64,000 bases of DNA from a virus, in the IMG/VR virus record IMGVR_UViG_3300042922_000886, positions 57,817 to 121,816 of that record, one strand, 5' to 3'. Under the pieces are notes generated by a model. The model had not been told where the DNA came from and did not search any database. It saw only the letters and a program-made list of their open reading frames with translations. This document shows positions 24,401 to 32,416 of the stretch, piece by piece. A program made the position numbers and the translations under genes. The stretch's first letter is position 1; every line of letters starts with the position of its first letter.

Positions 24401-24622
24401 ATGAGCAGACTGAAGGAAGCACAGTTGCTTCTAAGTAGATACATCCTGTTAACAGATCAACTCGAAGATTTGCTCGGCAAGTTGCGCGACGAGGAAGACA
24501 TTGTTAAACCTAAATTGAATAAGTTATTAAGCCAAATGAATGTTGAAGAAAAGAATTCCTTATTCGAACAATTAAAGCATGATTCAGTTATAAAATTCCA
24601 CGTCTTTAAGACAATAAAATGA
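24401..24622 (+). CDS. hypothetical coiled-coil protein, 73 aa
   Basis: Leucine-rich helical protein (LKEAQLLLSRYILLTDQLED). ATG 24401 has GGGGGAGG 12 bases upstream; the frame is open from GTG 24374. Unknown. Confidence 0.55.
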   Translation: MSRLKEAQLLLSRYILLTDQLEDLLGKLRDEEDIVKPKLNKLLSQMNVEEKNSLFEQLKHDSVIKFHVFKTIK

Positions 24623-24641
24623 CGATTTCGTGGGGGTTCCG

Positions 24642-24887
24642 ATGTCTGTAGAGTGGAAAGGGAAATATACTTGTAAAGAATGTGGCAACAGTAGGTTTTT
24701 CTATAATGAAGTTTCTGTTCAAGCAAAGAGAAGAATTGATCTTAAGAATGGCCCTAAAAACGATGTAGTGTATGATATAGAAAAAGATATAGATGATGGT
24801 TTTTTCGAAATCATTTATTGTGGAAAATGCGATGAGCCTGTTGATAATGAAGAATGGGAAGAAAAAATTGCTTTTAAAGAACTTTAA
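24642..24887 (+). CDS. zinc-ribbon protein, 81 aa
   Basis: YTCKECGNSRFFYNEV and IIYCGKCDEPVD give a CxxC/CxxC ribbon about 48 residues apart. Acidic C-terminus. GGGGG site before ATG. Probably nucleic-acid or protein binding. Confidence 0.65.
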   Translation: MSVEWKGKYTCKECGNSRFFYNEVSVQAKRRIDLKNGPKNDVVYDIEKDIDDGFFEIIYCGKCDEPVDNEEWEEKIAFKEL

Positions 24888-24916
24888 GTAAATAGATGTC
24901 AAGAGGTGTAGTGAGG

Positions 24917-25135
24917 ATGGTTGAGAAGAATAGAATTGATATGACACTTCTGGAATTGTTAGATGAATATAAGAGGAGAAAAGCGAATTTAAATAATTAT
25001 AGAGATACTGTTTTCATGAAGGATGTAGATGAAAAAGACGAGGTAACTAAGAAAAGACATATTAAAGAATATGATGAGATTAGACAAGAGACTTTAGAAG
25101 TGGCGTGTTTTATTGCAGAGAAACTGCTAAAGTAA
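24917..25135 (+). CDS. hypothetical helical protein, 72 aa
   Basis: AAGAGGTG is 8 bases before ATG 24917; ATG 24896 overlaps the site. Basic/acidic helices, no family. Confidence 0.55.
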   Translation: MVEKNRIDMTLLELLDEYKRRKANLNNYRDTVFMKDVDEKDEVTKKRHIKEYDEIRQETLEVACFIAEKLLK

Positions 25136-25192
25136 ACAACACAATAAAAACATGCTTTTATAGGTTAAAAAGTTAGGAAGGTGTGGCGAAAA

Positions 25193-25624
25193 GTGAAAAC
25201 CAAAGATTACATTAAGATGTTACAAGTAGGAAAAAATCCAGTTGTTCGCTTTACTAAAATGATTGATACATTTGAGTGCGAAGTGGACGAAGGAATGCTG
25301 GCTAGAGCGGTATCTGTTAGGGACGAGGGAGACGGAACAGCGAAAGTTGTATTCGAAGTAAAAGAGTTTGAAGAAATTAATATCCCTTTTATGAAACCTA
25401 ACTATTATGATAAAGATGGAAATCCGACCTTGAGATGGATCGACACAAACTTTTATCCTAAAGACGGCATTGAAAAATTTTACATTGAGACTGATGGTGA
25501 AACACCCTTTGAAGTTATTGAAGACAACGTTGCATTGAATGATTATAGGAACAGCGGATCTAATCTTAGCTATATTCAGTGGCTAGAGGAGCAGTATTTG
25601 AAATTATCAAAGAAGCATATCTAA
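25193..25624 (+). CDS. hypothetical protein, 143 aa
   Basis: GTG start after AGGAAGG. Beta-rich N-terminal domain, helical C-terminus (YIQWLEEQYLKLSKKH). Unknown. Confidence 0.6.
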   Translation: MKTKDYIKMLQVGKNPVVRFTKMIDTFECEVDEGMLARAVSVRDEGDGTAKVVFEVKEFEEINIPFMKPNYYDKDGNPTLRWIDTNFYPKDGIEKFYIETDGETPFEVIEDNVALNDYRNSGSNLSYIQWLEEQYLKLSKKHI

Positions 25625-25649
25625 ACCTTTTACCAAGGATGAGAGCGGT

Positions 25650-25913
25650 ATGACTATAGATAAATGTACAATTGAAGGCTGCACTGATCCTGTTAAAGCC
25701 AAAGGCTTGTGTAGCATGCACCATCAAAGGTTAAGACGTACCGGAAGTGTAGAAGCAAAAAAACCAAAAGAAACACAAAGGATCGCTAGTAAAACTTCAA
25801 GGTCGTTCCAGTTTAAAAAATGTAATGCTTATGGATGCGATGAAAACGCCTCAAGCATGGGACTCTGTAAGAAGCACTTGGAAGAATGGGATTGTAGGAT
25901 TAAAATACGATAG
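25650..25913 (+). CDS. tandem zinc-finger protein, 87 aa
   Basis: Two copies of one finger: CTIEGCTDPVKAKGLCSMHH and CNAYGCDENASSMGLCKKHL, each CxxxxC-x8-9-CxxH, joined by a basic linker. The same finger ends the HTH protein at 3436-3849. Such fingers occur in phage HNH-associated and DNA-binding proteins. Likely DNA binding. Confidence 0.7.
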   Translation: MTIDKCTIEGCTDPVKAKGLCSMHHQRLRRTGSVEAKKPKETQRIASKTSRSFQFKKCNAYGCDENASSMGLCKKHLEEWDCRIKIR

Positions 25914-25998
25914 CTGATTTGTAAATGATTGTTGATCATTTTATGAGTGTTTCTGAAGTGTGACAATGAAAAGGTAATTTCATGGGGTCTAATTAACG

Positions 25999-26526
25999 AT
26001 GACGCTATACTGGACACTGCAAAAAGAGGAAATATGGGACCAAAGCAAGCAACAAGGATACTTAGAAGGGAAACAGCAATATGCTATGTATCCAACGGAA
26101 TATCTCTGGATGATGGAACAAATGAAAAATAGAATTCCTAATTATAGTGGAGAGTATCCAATTTGGCTATGGATCAAGAAACCCGATATGCGGTCAACTA
26201 GTCACTTTGGAAGTTATACTAAATGCGTAAGAATAACCGTCGAGCTAGAACCAGCAGATGTCCTTGTTTCAGATTTTCTTGATTGGCACTGTGTTCTAAA
26301 TGACGGATTCAACGCACACAATGAACAAGAATATGATGATTTTTATGAAGGAAAACTTGTTATTACAAAAGAGCAAAGTTGGGAACGAATGTTTGATTAT
26401 AATCGTCCAAGAGATCCTGTTTGGGGTGGTTCAGGGGATTGGCTTCAGGGAGTAACCGGAAGAATTTACTTGGGTCAGATTAGAAAAGTTGAACATTTTA
26501 TAAGCCGAAAGCAAGCCGTTTTATAG
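25999..26526 (+). CDS. DUF3841 protein, 175 aa
   Basis: Close to DUF3841: LYWTLQKEEIWDQSKQQGYL, YPIWLWIKKPDMRS, RITVELEPADVLVSDFLDWHCVLN are family hallmarks. Biochemical function unknown. It lies 24 bases before the macro-domain gene, hinting at a nucleotide or ADP-ribose theme. The start has no strong ribosome site (GGGGTC 13 bases upstream). Confidence 0.8.
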   Translation: MTLYWTLQKEEIWDQSKQQGYLEGKQQYAMYPTEYLWMMEQMKNRIPNYSGEYPIWLWIKKPDMRSTSHFGSYTKCVRITVELEPADVLVSDFLDWHCVLNDGFNAHNEQEYDDFYEGKLVITKEQSWERMFDYNRPRDPVWGGSGDWLQGVTGRIYLGQIRKVEHFISRKQAVL

Positions 26527-26550
26527 ATCAAAATAAGCGAGGGTGTTACA

Positions 26551-27003
26551 ATGCCAGTCAATATTATACAAGGTGATTTACTCAGTGCTTCAGAGAACAT
26601 TATTGGGCATCAGGTTAATTGTCAGGCCGTAATGGGATCAGGTGTAGCTAGAGCTTTGAGGGACAAGTATTCCGGTTTATACTCAGCATACACTGAGTTT
26701 TGTACGGGAAACTCACCAAAAGAATTATTAGGACAGTTGCAAATTGTACCAGTCGCAAAAGACAAGTATGTGGCTAATCTATTAGGTCAGTTGAATTTTG
26801 GACGATCTAACATTACATACACTAATTATAACGCACTAAAGGCTGCGTTACTTACCTTAAAAGAATTTGCCAAAGAAAATGGATATACTGTTGCTCTTCC
26901 CTATAATATTGGTTGTGGATTGGCCAACGGTAAGTGGTCCATTGTCGAACCGATGATTCAAGAAGTGTTTGCAGACTATGAAGTTACTCTTTATAAAATC
27001 TGA
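26551..27003 (+). CDS. macro-domain protein (ADP-ribose binding/hydrolase), 150 aa
   Basis: Single macro domain. NIIQGDLLSASENIIGHQVN, MGSGVARALRDKY (phosphate loop) and ALPYNIGCGLANGKW (second loop) match the ALC1/Appr-1-p class closely. It can bind and possibly hydrolyse ADP-ribose derivatives, so it may counter ADP-ribosylation or NAD-dependent defence; that use is inferred. GAGGGTG before ATG. Confidence 0.88.
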   Translation: MPVNIIQGDLLSASENIIGHQVNCQAVMGSGVARALRDKYSGLYSAYTEFCTGNSPKELLGQLQIVPVAKDKYVANLLGQLNFGRSNITYTNYNALKAALLTLKEFAKENGYTVALPYNIGCGLANGKWSIVEPMIQEVFADYEVTLYKI

Positions 27004-27040
27004 ATAAAACAACAATTTCATGAGGAGATGAGGCAAGTCT

Positions 27041-27325
27041 TTGGAGATTAATAAAAAGTACAAATATTGGGAGTTTTACTATGATGAATCTAATGGCAAG
27101 TCTGTGTGCCCTACAAAAGTGAGTCGTCAATGTGTTGCTTCTATTTGGGATGAGGAATGGAGAGGTGTGGAGTTGCTAAAATATAGTGATGAAGAATTGA
27201 GAACCAATCTACTTCAGGACATAGAAGATAAGAGGAAATATGAAGGTGTGAGAATTAATAAAGGATTGATTCGTCATGCAATTGCTGAATTGAGGAAAAT
27301 AAAAGAAGAACTTGGAGTCAGATAA
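27041..27325 (+). CDS. hypothetical protein, 94 aa, TTG start
   Basis: Basic start, acidic middle, C-terminal helices (GLIRHAIAELRKIKEELG). Element copy (AATAAAACAACAATTTCATGAGGAG) precedes it. Unknown. Confidence 0.55.
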   Translation: MEINKKYKYWEFYYDESNGKSVCPTKVSRQCVASIWDEEWRGVELLKYSDEELRTNLLQDIEDKRKYEGVRINKGLIRHAIAELRKIKEELGVR

Positions 27326-27354
27326 AACAAATAATTCATGGGGAGTTGGCGTAC

Positions 27355-27555
27355 ATGCAAGAGTTTAAATTTAAAGGGAAAGTTGTTACCGATCCTATTG
27401 ACGAAAATAATGTAGCATGGTTAATAGAAGATTCTTTTGGAGTACGACACAATGCAGCAGACCTTCTAACTGGAATTGATCTCCTGAGTAATAGTTTCCG
27501 CACTGAAGATGGAGATGAAGTAGAGATTATAGTTCATAAGAAGGTCATAAAATAA
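27355..27555 (+). CDS. hypothetical beta protein, 66 aa
   Basis: ATG after GGGGAGTTGG. SH3-like beta pattern (FKFKGKVVTDPIDENNVAW). Element copy upstream (GATAAAACAAATAATTCATGGGG). Unknown. Confidence 0.55.
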   Translation: MQEFKFKGKVVTDPIDENNVAWLIEDSFGVRHNAADLLTGIDLLSNSFRTEDGDEVEIIVHKKVIK

Positions 27556-27580
27556 TACTTTCATGGGGGATGGGAGAGAC

Positions 27581-27751
27581 ATGCAAAAAGAAATCATCGG
27601 ATGGTTGGGTGGCTATTATGATCGGTTGTCTATTCATGACAATAAAAAAGATGCAGAACGAGGGCAGTACGGCGGAGAAACGTTAGATGAACTAACAAGA
27701 GAATTTCAAGACAAAAAAGTAAGGATAGTCATCGAAGTAATTGAAGAGTAA
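27581..27751 (+). CDS. hypothetical protein, 56 aa
   Basis: ATG after GGGAG; ATG 27563 overlaps an element. Small mixed protein ending VRIVIEVIEE. Unknown. Confidence 0.5.
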   Translation: MQKEIIGWLGGYYDRLSIHDNKKDAERGQYGGETLDELTREFQDKKVRIVIEVIEE

Positions 27752-27785
27752 ATAAAACAATTCTTTCATTTGGAGATGATCTAAT

Positions 27786-28043
27786 ATAAAAAAGGAAGAA
27801 GCGATATTTACAGTCCAAAGAATGTTTCGTGAGATACAGTTTGAATCCGATCATAAAGGTGGTTTCAGTGAGATGGATCAAACACAAACTGAATTTACGC
27901 TGTCTGATGAGTTTTTAAATGAAGTTAGTTTAAAAGGGCTAAAAATGTTGATGAGTTTAGTTGAAAGTAATTCGAGTTCTGGCGTTAGTCGAAGAAAGGC
28001 ACTATCGCAAGAGGAAATTGAAAAAAGATTGTCTAACGGATAA
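27786..28043 (+). CDS. hypothetical protein, probable ATA start, 85 aa
   Basis: Coding character begins before the first canonical start (ATG 27822): the frame reads KKEEAIFTVQRMFREIQFES and is closed just upstream by TGA at 27777. TGGAG precedes ATA 27786 by about 10 bases. Product acidic, with SLKGLKMLMSLVESNSSS in the middle. Last gene before the SOS-box promoter region. Unknown. Confidence 0.45.
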   Translation: MKKEEAIFTVQRMFREIQFESDHKGGFSEMDQTQTEFTLSDEFLNEVSLKGLKMLMSLVESNSSSGVSRRKALSQEEIEKRLSNG

Positions 28044-28104
28044 GGTCATAAAACAGCGATTTCATTAATGAATACTCTCTGTAAAATAATTCTCTAGCAA
28101 TATG

Positions 28105-28140
28105 CGAACGTATGTTCTATAATGGCGATATAGCCATTAT
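28105..28140 (+). promoter_or_regulatory. SOS box with -10 and overlapping palindrome
   Basis: CGAACGTATGTTCT (28105-28118) fits the DinR consensus CGAACRNRYGTTC. Its last T starts the -10 TATAAT (28118-28123). A second perfect palindrome, ATAATGGC-gatata-GCCATTAT (28119-28140), overlaps the -10 and start point. Two regulators could therefore act here: host LexA and a phage repressor. Drives the zinc peptide gene and possibly more. Confidence 0.65.
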
Positions 28141-28232
28141 GCTGATTAAGTGGAACTCAGTGATGTCAGTTTCGTACTATTAGAATCAATTAGGACAATA
28201 ATATATCGTTTTAATGGAAAGGTGAGAATCAT

Positions 28233-28370
28233 ATGGCGGATGAAAAACTAAAAAGTCTTTATGAGGAACTTCTTAAGTTAAGCGATGATGAGAGACTTGA
28301 ACTATTCAATAAATTCTGCAAAAAATGCGGAGATATTGACCCACGTTGTAAATGCTGGAACGATGACTGA
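28233..28370 (+). CDS. small zinc peptide under SOS control, 45 aa
   Basis: N-terminal amphipathic helix (KLKSLYEELLKLSDDERLEL) and C-terminal CKKCGDIDPRCKC cluster. AAAGGTG site before ATG. First gene after the SOS promoter and the last before the YopQ/YopR-like pair, so it could be an SOS-induced effector of lysogeny control. No family recognised. Confidence 0.6.
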   Translation: MADEKLKSLYEELLKLSDDERLELFNKFCKKCGDIDPRCKCWNDD

Positions 28371-28531
28371 TGAACGAATGAAATTGGCATTGGCATTTCA
28401 ATTGATCATTGGGGAGAGTTCCAAGTTTTGAAGAGTATGATGAATATATAAATCGGCACCTGTAAAACGGGACTATTTTCCTATTATAAATAAACAAGAA
28501 GTAATTTGAAAAATAAAACTAATACATATAT
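28371..28531 (+). other. leader region with element copy and 7-codon frame
   Basis: Contains an intercistronic element copy (ATGAAATTGGCATTGGCATTTCAA), then GGGGAG followed by a TTG-started frame of 7 codons ending at TAA. No larger gene is supported. Confidence 0.35.
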
Positions 28532-28560
28532 CCTCAATAATATGAAAATAAAAATTGAGG
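28532..28560 (+). terminator. terminator before YopQ-like gene
   Basis: CCTCAAT / ATTGAGG, 7 bp, 15-base loop, followed by a T-rich run (TGTTTATGTGTTTGTTTTATTTTTT). Separates the long upstream operon from the lysogeny genes. Confidence 0.6.
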
Positions 28561-28596
28561 TGTTTATGTGTTTGTTTTATTTTTTAATATTTGTGA

Positions 28597-28602
28597 TATA
28601 AT
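28597..28602 (+). promoter_or_regulatory. -10 box upstream of YopQ-like gene
   Basis: TATAAT 36 bases before the ATG; the best -35 is TTGTTT at 19-base spacing, so the promoter is probably weak or activated. Confidence 0.5.
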
Positions 28603-28637
28603 ATATACCAAAGGGTAAAAAATGAGGAGTTGAGGTA

Positions 28638-29945
28638 ATGATTAGAGATCGTTCTGAACTTGAGCTACATCTGCAAGAGGCTATCGAACGAATAAAATAT
28701 AAAAGAAAAAATGTCGAAGAAGTAAATAAATCTTTGTTAGAATATGACGTTCCACCGGGATTTTTCAATGAAGTTTGTAAGAAATACTCGATTCTTCAAG
28801 AAATCGATGCAGCATTGTTATGCTTAATAGCTAAAGCAGTATTTATGATTGATGGTAGTGATTCCATTAGAGTGGAAAATTACTTCACACAGGGCGAAAT
28901 TGAGAGTGCTTCAAAATATAAACTAGAAAGAGATCAAGATATAAAACTGCCCATTATCCTTAATGAAGTTATTAAAATAGACAATGACCGGTACTTTACA
29001 AAGATCAAGATGACGGATTTAGTACAATGGTATCACTCAAAGTTAATTGTATATGACGCAGAAACACAGAGAGGTTTAAAATTTATTCGCTCCAGAGATG
29101 GGGTTGTGCCGGTTCCAATTGTCAATAAAGATAGCGTTGACAATATTGCAAATCATATGGAAGACGAGACATTCTTCACAGACACTATCCGATTAAATGT
29201 ATACTCTGAGGAGTTTGAACCAGTTATATACAATCCTAAGACACGCATGTTAACGATTAAAGAAGGAGTCACAATTTCTATTCTTGATGGTTTCCATCGG
29301 CTTCAAGGTGGTGTCAGAGCCGTCATGAAAAACCCCGAACTGCCACTTATAGAAGAACTGTCTATTTGTATCTATGACACAGAAACAGCTAAGAAGTTTT
29401 TTGGACAAATTAACAAATACAACCCCATTGATCCTCAACGTCTTGAAGAATTAGATGAGGAAAAAGTATCATTTGCAGCAGTTAAACAGTTAAAAATACA
29501 CTCAGTCTTAAAAGGCAGAATTGCATCTGGATCTAAGATTAGTGGATTAGTCGGACATCTTACAACGGAAAGTATACTTGCAACGGCTATTGAGGAAGTT
29601 TTCGAACCCAGAAACACCCCACAAGCAAACTCTGTTGGAGTATATCTTGTAGAGTTTTTTAATTATTTATTTGAGACGTTTAAAGATCAAATTAACAACA
29701 AAGATTCGCTACTTGGACATCAGAGAATGTTTATTGGGTACATTGTGATAGCAAAACAATTTAAAGATTATGACATTCCTTTAGAAGAGATCAAAGTGGT
29801 TGTTAATTATTTTAACTCTGATTATAATGAAGAATTGAGACAATTACTCACCAACAATAGAGGAACACAAGCGAGATTACAGAAACTTGTTAAAGAATAC
29901 TTTGAAAAGACAGATGTGAAATCAATTTTGAAATCAGGAGAGTAA
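28638..29945 (+). CDS. YopQ-like protein with DGQHR/ParB-Srx-type core, 435 aa
   Basis: Resembles the SPbeta YopQ position and size (about 460 residues from memory). The centre (residues about 200-290) has the ParB/DndB-type signature ISILDGFHRLQGGVRAVM followed by FFGQINKYNPID, where DGFHR replaces DGQHR. No HTH or P-loop is evident. In SPbeta yopQ is cotranscribed with the repressor gene yopR; here the next gene starts 3 bases after the stop. Likely acts in lysogeny maintenance, mechanism unknown. AATGAGGAG before ATG. Confidence 0.65.
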   Translation: MIRDRSELELHLQEAIERIKYKRKNVEEVNKSLLEYDVPPGFFNEVCKKYSILQEIDAALLCLIAKAVFMIDGSDSIRVENYFTQGEIESASKYKLERDQDIKLPIILNEVIKIDNDRYFTKIKMTDLVQWYHSKLIVYDAETQRGLKFIRSRDGVVPVPIVNKDSVDNIANHMEDETFFTDTIRLNVYSEEFEPVIYNPKTRMLTIKEGVTISILDGFHRLQGGVRAVMKNPELPLIEELSICIYDTETAKKFFGQINKYNPIDPQRLEELDEEKVSFAAVKQLKIHSVLKGRIASGSKISGLVGHLTTESILATAIEEVFEPRNTPQANSVGVYLVEFFNYLFETFKDQINNKDSLLGHQRMFIGYIVIAKQFKDYDIPLEEIKVVVNYFNSDYNEELRQLLTNNRGTQARLQKLVKEYFEKTDVKSILKSGE

Positions 29946-29948
29946 AAC

Positions 29949-30947
29949 ATGTCCAATAAGATTTATCAAGGTGGTTTTTATAACGAATATCAAAAATTTC
30001 GTTATCTAAAAACACTGCCTGAAAAATCGGTCGCACAAGCATCCCGAATTTTGAGTCGAGCAAGGCCAATAGAAGAACAATATGACATTGATTTATACAA
30101 TTTCAGTCTACATCAAGTTGAAAACCTATTTAATTATCTCGAACCTTCAACTTTAAATGCGAGTCGTTCAAATTTCTATATTGTGCAAAACTATATCAGG
30201 TGGGGCATTGAGCAAAACTTAAGAGATGACAACCTCAATCCTATTGAATTGTTTTCAGATGTTGCATACTTCAACAGATTCATCGATCAATCAAAAAAGG
30301 CACTTTACACAAAAGATGAGATTGATGACATTGTTGATACATGTAAGAATGCTCAAGATTCGTTAGTGATCCAATTGATTTTTGAAGGCGTATTTGGAGT
30401 ATCTGGCTATACAGAACTTCTAAATTTAACAACAAATGATGTACTGGAAAACAACACATTGCGGCTCAAAGATGGAGATAGCGAAAGACTTATTCGAGTG
30501 TCTGATAAATGTATCAGATTAATTGAAAAAGCCATTAATGAAGAAGTTTATTATAAAAAGAATGGTAATGCCAGTGTAAACCTCAAATCAGCAGATCATG
30601 CCGAGTTAGTTAAAAATAATTATGTTTTAAGAAATGTTAACACGAGAAGTAAAGATGACGGGATCGCAGACGCTCACCTTGTATTAAGAAGAATTAAAGC
30701 TATAAAAGAATATGCTGAATTAAAAGTTTTAACTCCTTATATTGTAAGGAATTCAGGAATGTTGTACTTAGCGAAAAAGATATACGAAGAAGAAAACAAA
30801 TTAGAAAAAGATCAAATAATATCAGTGTGTAGACAGTTTGGTATTCGAAAGATAAATAACAATGGTTATGAAGTTTATAATACTCATAGATACACTGAAG
30901 ACTTTTTAAATGTTAGGACTATCGATGAGGTATATGCAGACAGTTAA
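29949..30947 (+). CDS. YopR/MrpR-like tyrosine-recombinase-fold repressor, 332 aa
   Basis: Same length and neighbour as SPbeta YopR, the master lysogeny repressor with a tyrosine-recombinase-like fold that has lost catalysis. Seen here: a helical N-terminal SAM-like part (residues 60-115), LIFEGVFGVSGYTELLNLTT resembling the first recombinase box but lacking its Arg, VRNSGMLYLAKKIYEE in place of the HxLRH box, and no catalytic Tyr near the C-terminus. Thus probably DNA binding rather than strand exchange. Followed by a strong terminator overlapping its stop. Confidence 0.65.
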   Translation: MSNKIYQGGFYNEYQKFRYLKTLPEKSVAQASRILSRARPIEEQYDIDLYNFSLHQVENLFNYLEPSTLNASRSNFYIVQNYIRWGIEQNLRDDNLNPIELFSDVAYFNRFIDQSKKALYTKDEIDDIVDTCKNAQDSLVIQLIFEGVFGVSGYTELLNLTTNDVLENNTLRLKDGDSERLIRVSDKCIRLIEKAINEEVYYKKNGNASVNLKSADHAELVKNNYVLRNVNTRSKDDGIADAHLVLRRIKAIKEYAELKVLTPYIVRNSGMLYLAKKIYEEENKLEKDQIISVCRQFGIRKINNNGYEVYNTHRYTEDFLNVRTIDEVYADS

Positions 30948-30966
30948 CTCTCTGTCTGCATTTTTT
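30936..30966 (+). terminator. strong intrinsic terminator after YopR-like gene
   Basis: GCAGACAG / CTGTCTGC, 8 bp, 8-base loop, followed by ATTTTTTG. It overlaps the last codons and stop of the gene. Confidence 0.85.
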
Positions 30967-30995
30967 GTTGTTTTCTGACTGTGAAACTACTTTAA

Positions 30996-31045
30996 ACATT
31001 TATTTATAAAATGTGTTGACGGACTTAGGAAGAATGTGGTACATT
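30996..31045 (+). promoter_or_regulatory. agr-type operon promoter with upstream palindrome
   Basis: TTGACG (31016), 18 bases, TACATT (31040). ACATTT-N7-AAATGT (30996-31014) ends next to the -35. The promoter is isolated from the YopR terminator, so the cassette is an independent unit. The palindrome is a candidate site for the LytTR protein or the YopR-like repressor. Confidence 0.6.
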
Positions 31046-31117
31046 TATATCAAGAAAACAAACAGTAGATGTTTTAAAGATTTATGTTATAAAACATAAT
31101 GGGGAAGAGTGATATCG

Positions 31118-31759
31118 ATGGATGCAGTTAGATTTTTCATGTTATCTATCTTAGAAGTTTCAACTTTGTTTGTTCTCATGTTCTCGATATTTAGATTCAA
31201 AGTTAGGTTCTATATAAAAGAAATAATTTTTATAAGCGTGTTGATTTCGTTGGCATCTTATTATCTTAGATTTTTTGAGAATCTATATAGTTTAGTTCCG
31301 ATAATACTCCTTGTTCTTATAATAATAAATTTATGGATTGTGTTTAAAATATCACCTTTCTACGCAGCTATTATGGGGATTGCTTCCTACGTCGGTTATA
31401 GTGTTGTACAGGCACTGATACTTTGGATCATGCAAGAGGCCAACTTTGTTACATTCAATCAGATAAAAGAAAACAATCTACAAACTGGTCAGTTACTTCA
31501 GATAATATCGGTTGCCATTACTCTACTGATATCTGTTGTTTTAGTAAGGTTTAGACTATGGTTTACGTTTGTTCCTGTATCAAATTCTGTACTCATAAAG
31601 ATCAACTCGAAGAATCTTATTACACTAATTGCAATTACAATATCTATCATCATAGTAGGATCGATTTTTAATATAAATAATATCGCTCTTATACTCATTG
31701 GATTAGTATTTGTCGCTGGATTTATTTATTACCTTCTATATAAAAGGGAGACAACATGA
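31118..31759 (+). CDS. polytopic membrane protein resembling the sensor part of AgrC, no kinase
   Basis: About 213 residues with six or seven hydrophobic spans (roughly 6-26, 33-52, 57-77, 80-104, 124-146, 167-187, 188-207) and a short basic tail (YKRETT). This is the usual layout of the peptide-sensing membrane domain of AgrC kinases, but the protein ends where the DHp and ATPase domains would begin. Its stop overlaps the start of agrB. It may be the peptide receptor signalling without phosphorylation, an exporter/processing helper or an immunity protein. ATG 31118 is chosen (GGGGAAG upstream); GTG 31109 is also open. Confidence 0.65.
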   Translation: MDAVRFFMLSILEVSTLFVLMFSIFRFKVRFYIKEIIFISVLISLASYYLRFFENLYSLVPIILLVLIIINLWIVFKISPFYAAIMGIASYVGYSVVQALILWIMQEANFVTFNQIKENNLQTGQLLQIISVAITLLISVVLVRFRLWFTFVPVSNSVLIKINSKNLITLIAITISIIIVGSIFNINNIALILIGLVFVAGFIYYLLYKRETT

Positions 31760-32283
31760 TTGATAAATTAACTCATACAATTGGTATGAAAATCAAAAAG
31801 AATTATCCAGAAGCAAACATTGAAATCCTTAAATACTCATTGAACGTAATAATAAACCCACTAGCAACAATTATTCTCTCAATGGTAATATCACACTTTA
31901 CTAATGATACTTATGATGTTGTAATCGCTATGGTTTCGTTCGCTGTACTTAGGGCATTCTCTGGCGGAATACATATTAAATCATCGGAGCTATGCATAAT
32001 TATCTCAACGACATTATTTATTGGAATCTCTTTTTTGCACGATTACCTCGTTGACTATACACTAATACTCACTATCGTATCATCATTATTAACCTTGACT
32101 TTTGCACCATCTAGAATTTATGGTCAAACAAGAATTCCGGAGCAGTTCTATCCGATTCTAAAAGTTGTTTCATTGGGTATTATTTCAATTAATTATATAT
32201 TTAACAGCAGTGTACTTGCTTTAACTTTTTTCATACAAAGTATGCTGCTGATTAACATCGGGAAAGGAGGTGAAAACAAATGA
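31756..32283 (+). CDS. agrB: AgrB-family peptide-processing membrane protease
   Basis: 175 residues with several membrane spans and the AgrB catalytic pair: LRAFSGGIHIKSSELC places His73 and Cys80 seven residues apart, as in AgrB His77/Cys84. It should cleave the C-terminal tail of AgrD and cyclise the peptide at the membrane. ATG overlaps the stop of the membrane-sensor gene; its own stop overlaps agrD. A whole, uninterrupted family member. Confidence 0.9.
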   Translation: MIDKLTHTIGMKIKKNYPEANIEILKYSLNVIINPLATIILSMVISHFTNDTYDVVIAMVSFAVLRAFSGGIHIKSSELCIIISTTLFIGISFLHDYLVDYTLILTIVSSLLTLTFAPSRIYGQTRIPEQFYPILKVVSLGIISINYIFNSSVLALTFFIQSMLLINIGKGGENK

Positions 32284-32405
32284 AAAAAATCATCGCAAAA
32301 TATGCTACCTTGGCTTTGTCTGCAGTTGCTGTTGCTACCGTTAGTGGTACTGCAAGTTTGGTTTTCGTACACAATCCTAAAGTACCTCAAGATCTCTTGA
32401 AGTAA
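32280..32405 (+). CDS. agrD: AgrD-like cyclic (lactone) autoinducer pre-peptide, 41 aa
   Basis: Layout of AgrD: basic amphipathic leader (KKIIAKYATLALSAVAV), core, and recognition tail NPKVPQDLLK with the family Pro-x-x-Pro. There is no Cys; Ser26 four residues before Val30 (SLVFV) would give a five-residue lactone, as in the Ser-type autoinducers of many Bacillales. Superb AAAGGAGGTG site; ATGA overlap with agrB. The mature ring and its length are predictions. Confidence 0.85.
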   Translation: MKKIIAKYATLALSAVAVATVSGTASLVFVHNPKVPQDLLK

Positions 32406-32416
32406 TTTTAGGTTGA

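Noticed and set aside
24606-24947. Minus-strand membrane protein
   Set aside because: Phe/Tyr-rich antisense shadow of two well-supported + strand genes.
29949-30947. Active phage integrase
   Set aside because: Recombinase-like fold features are seen, but the catalytic Arg boxes and the C-terminal Tyr are not; better explained as a YopR/MrpR-like repressor.
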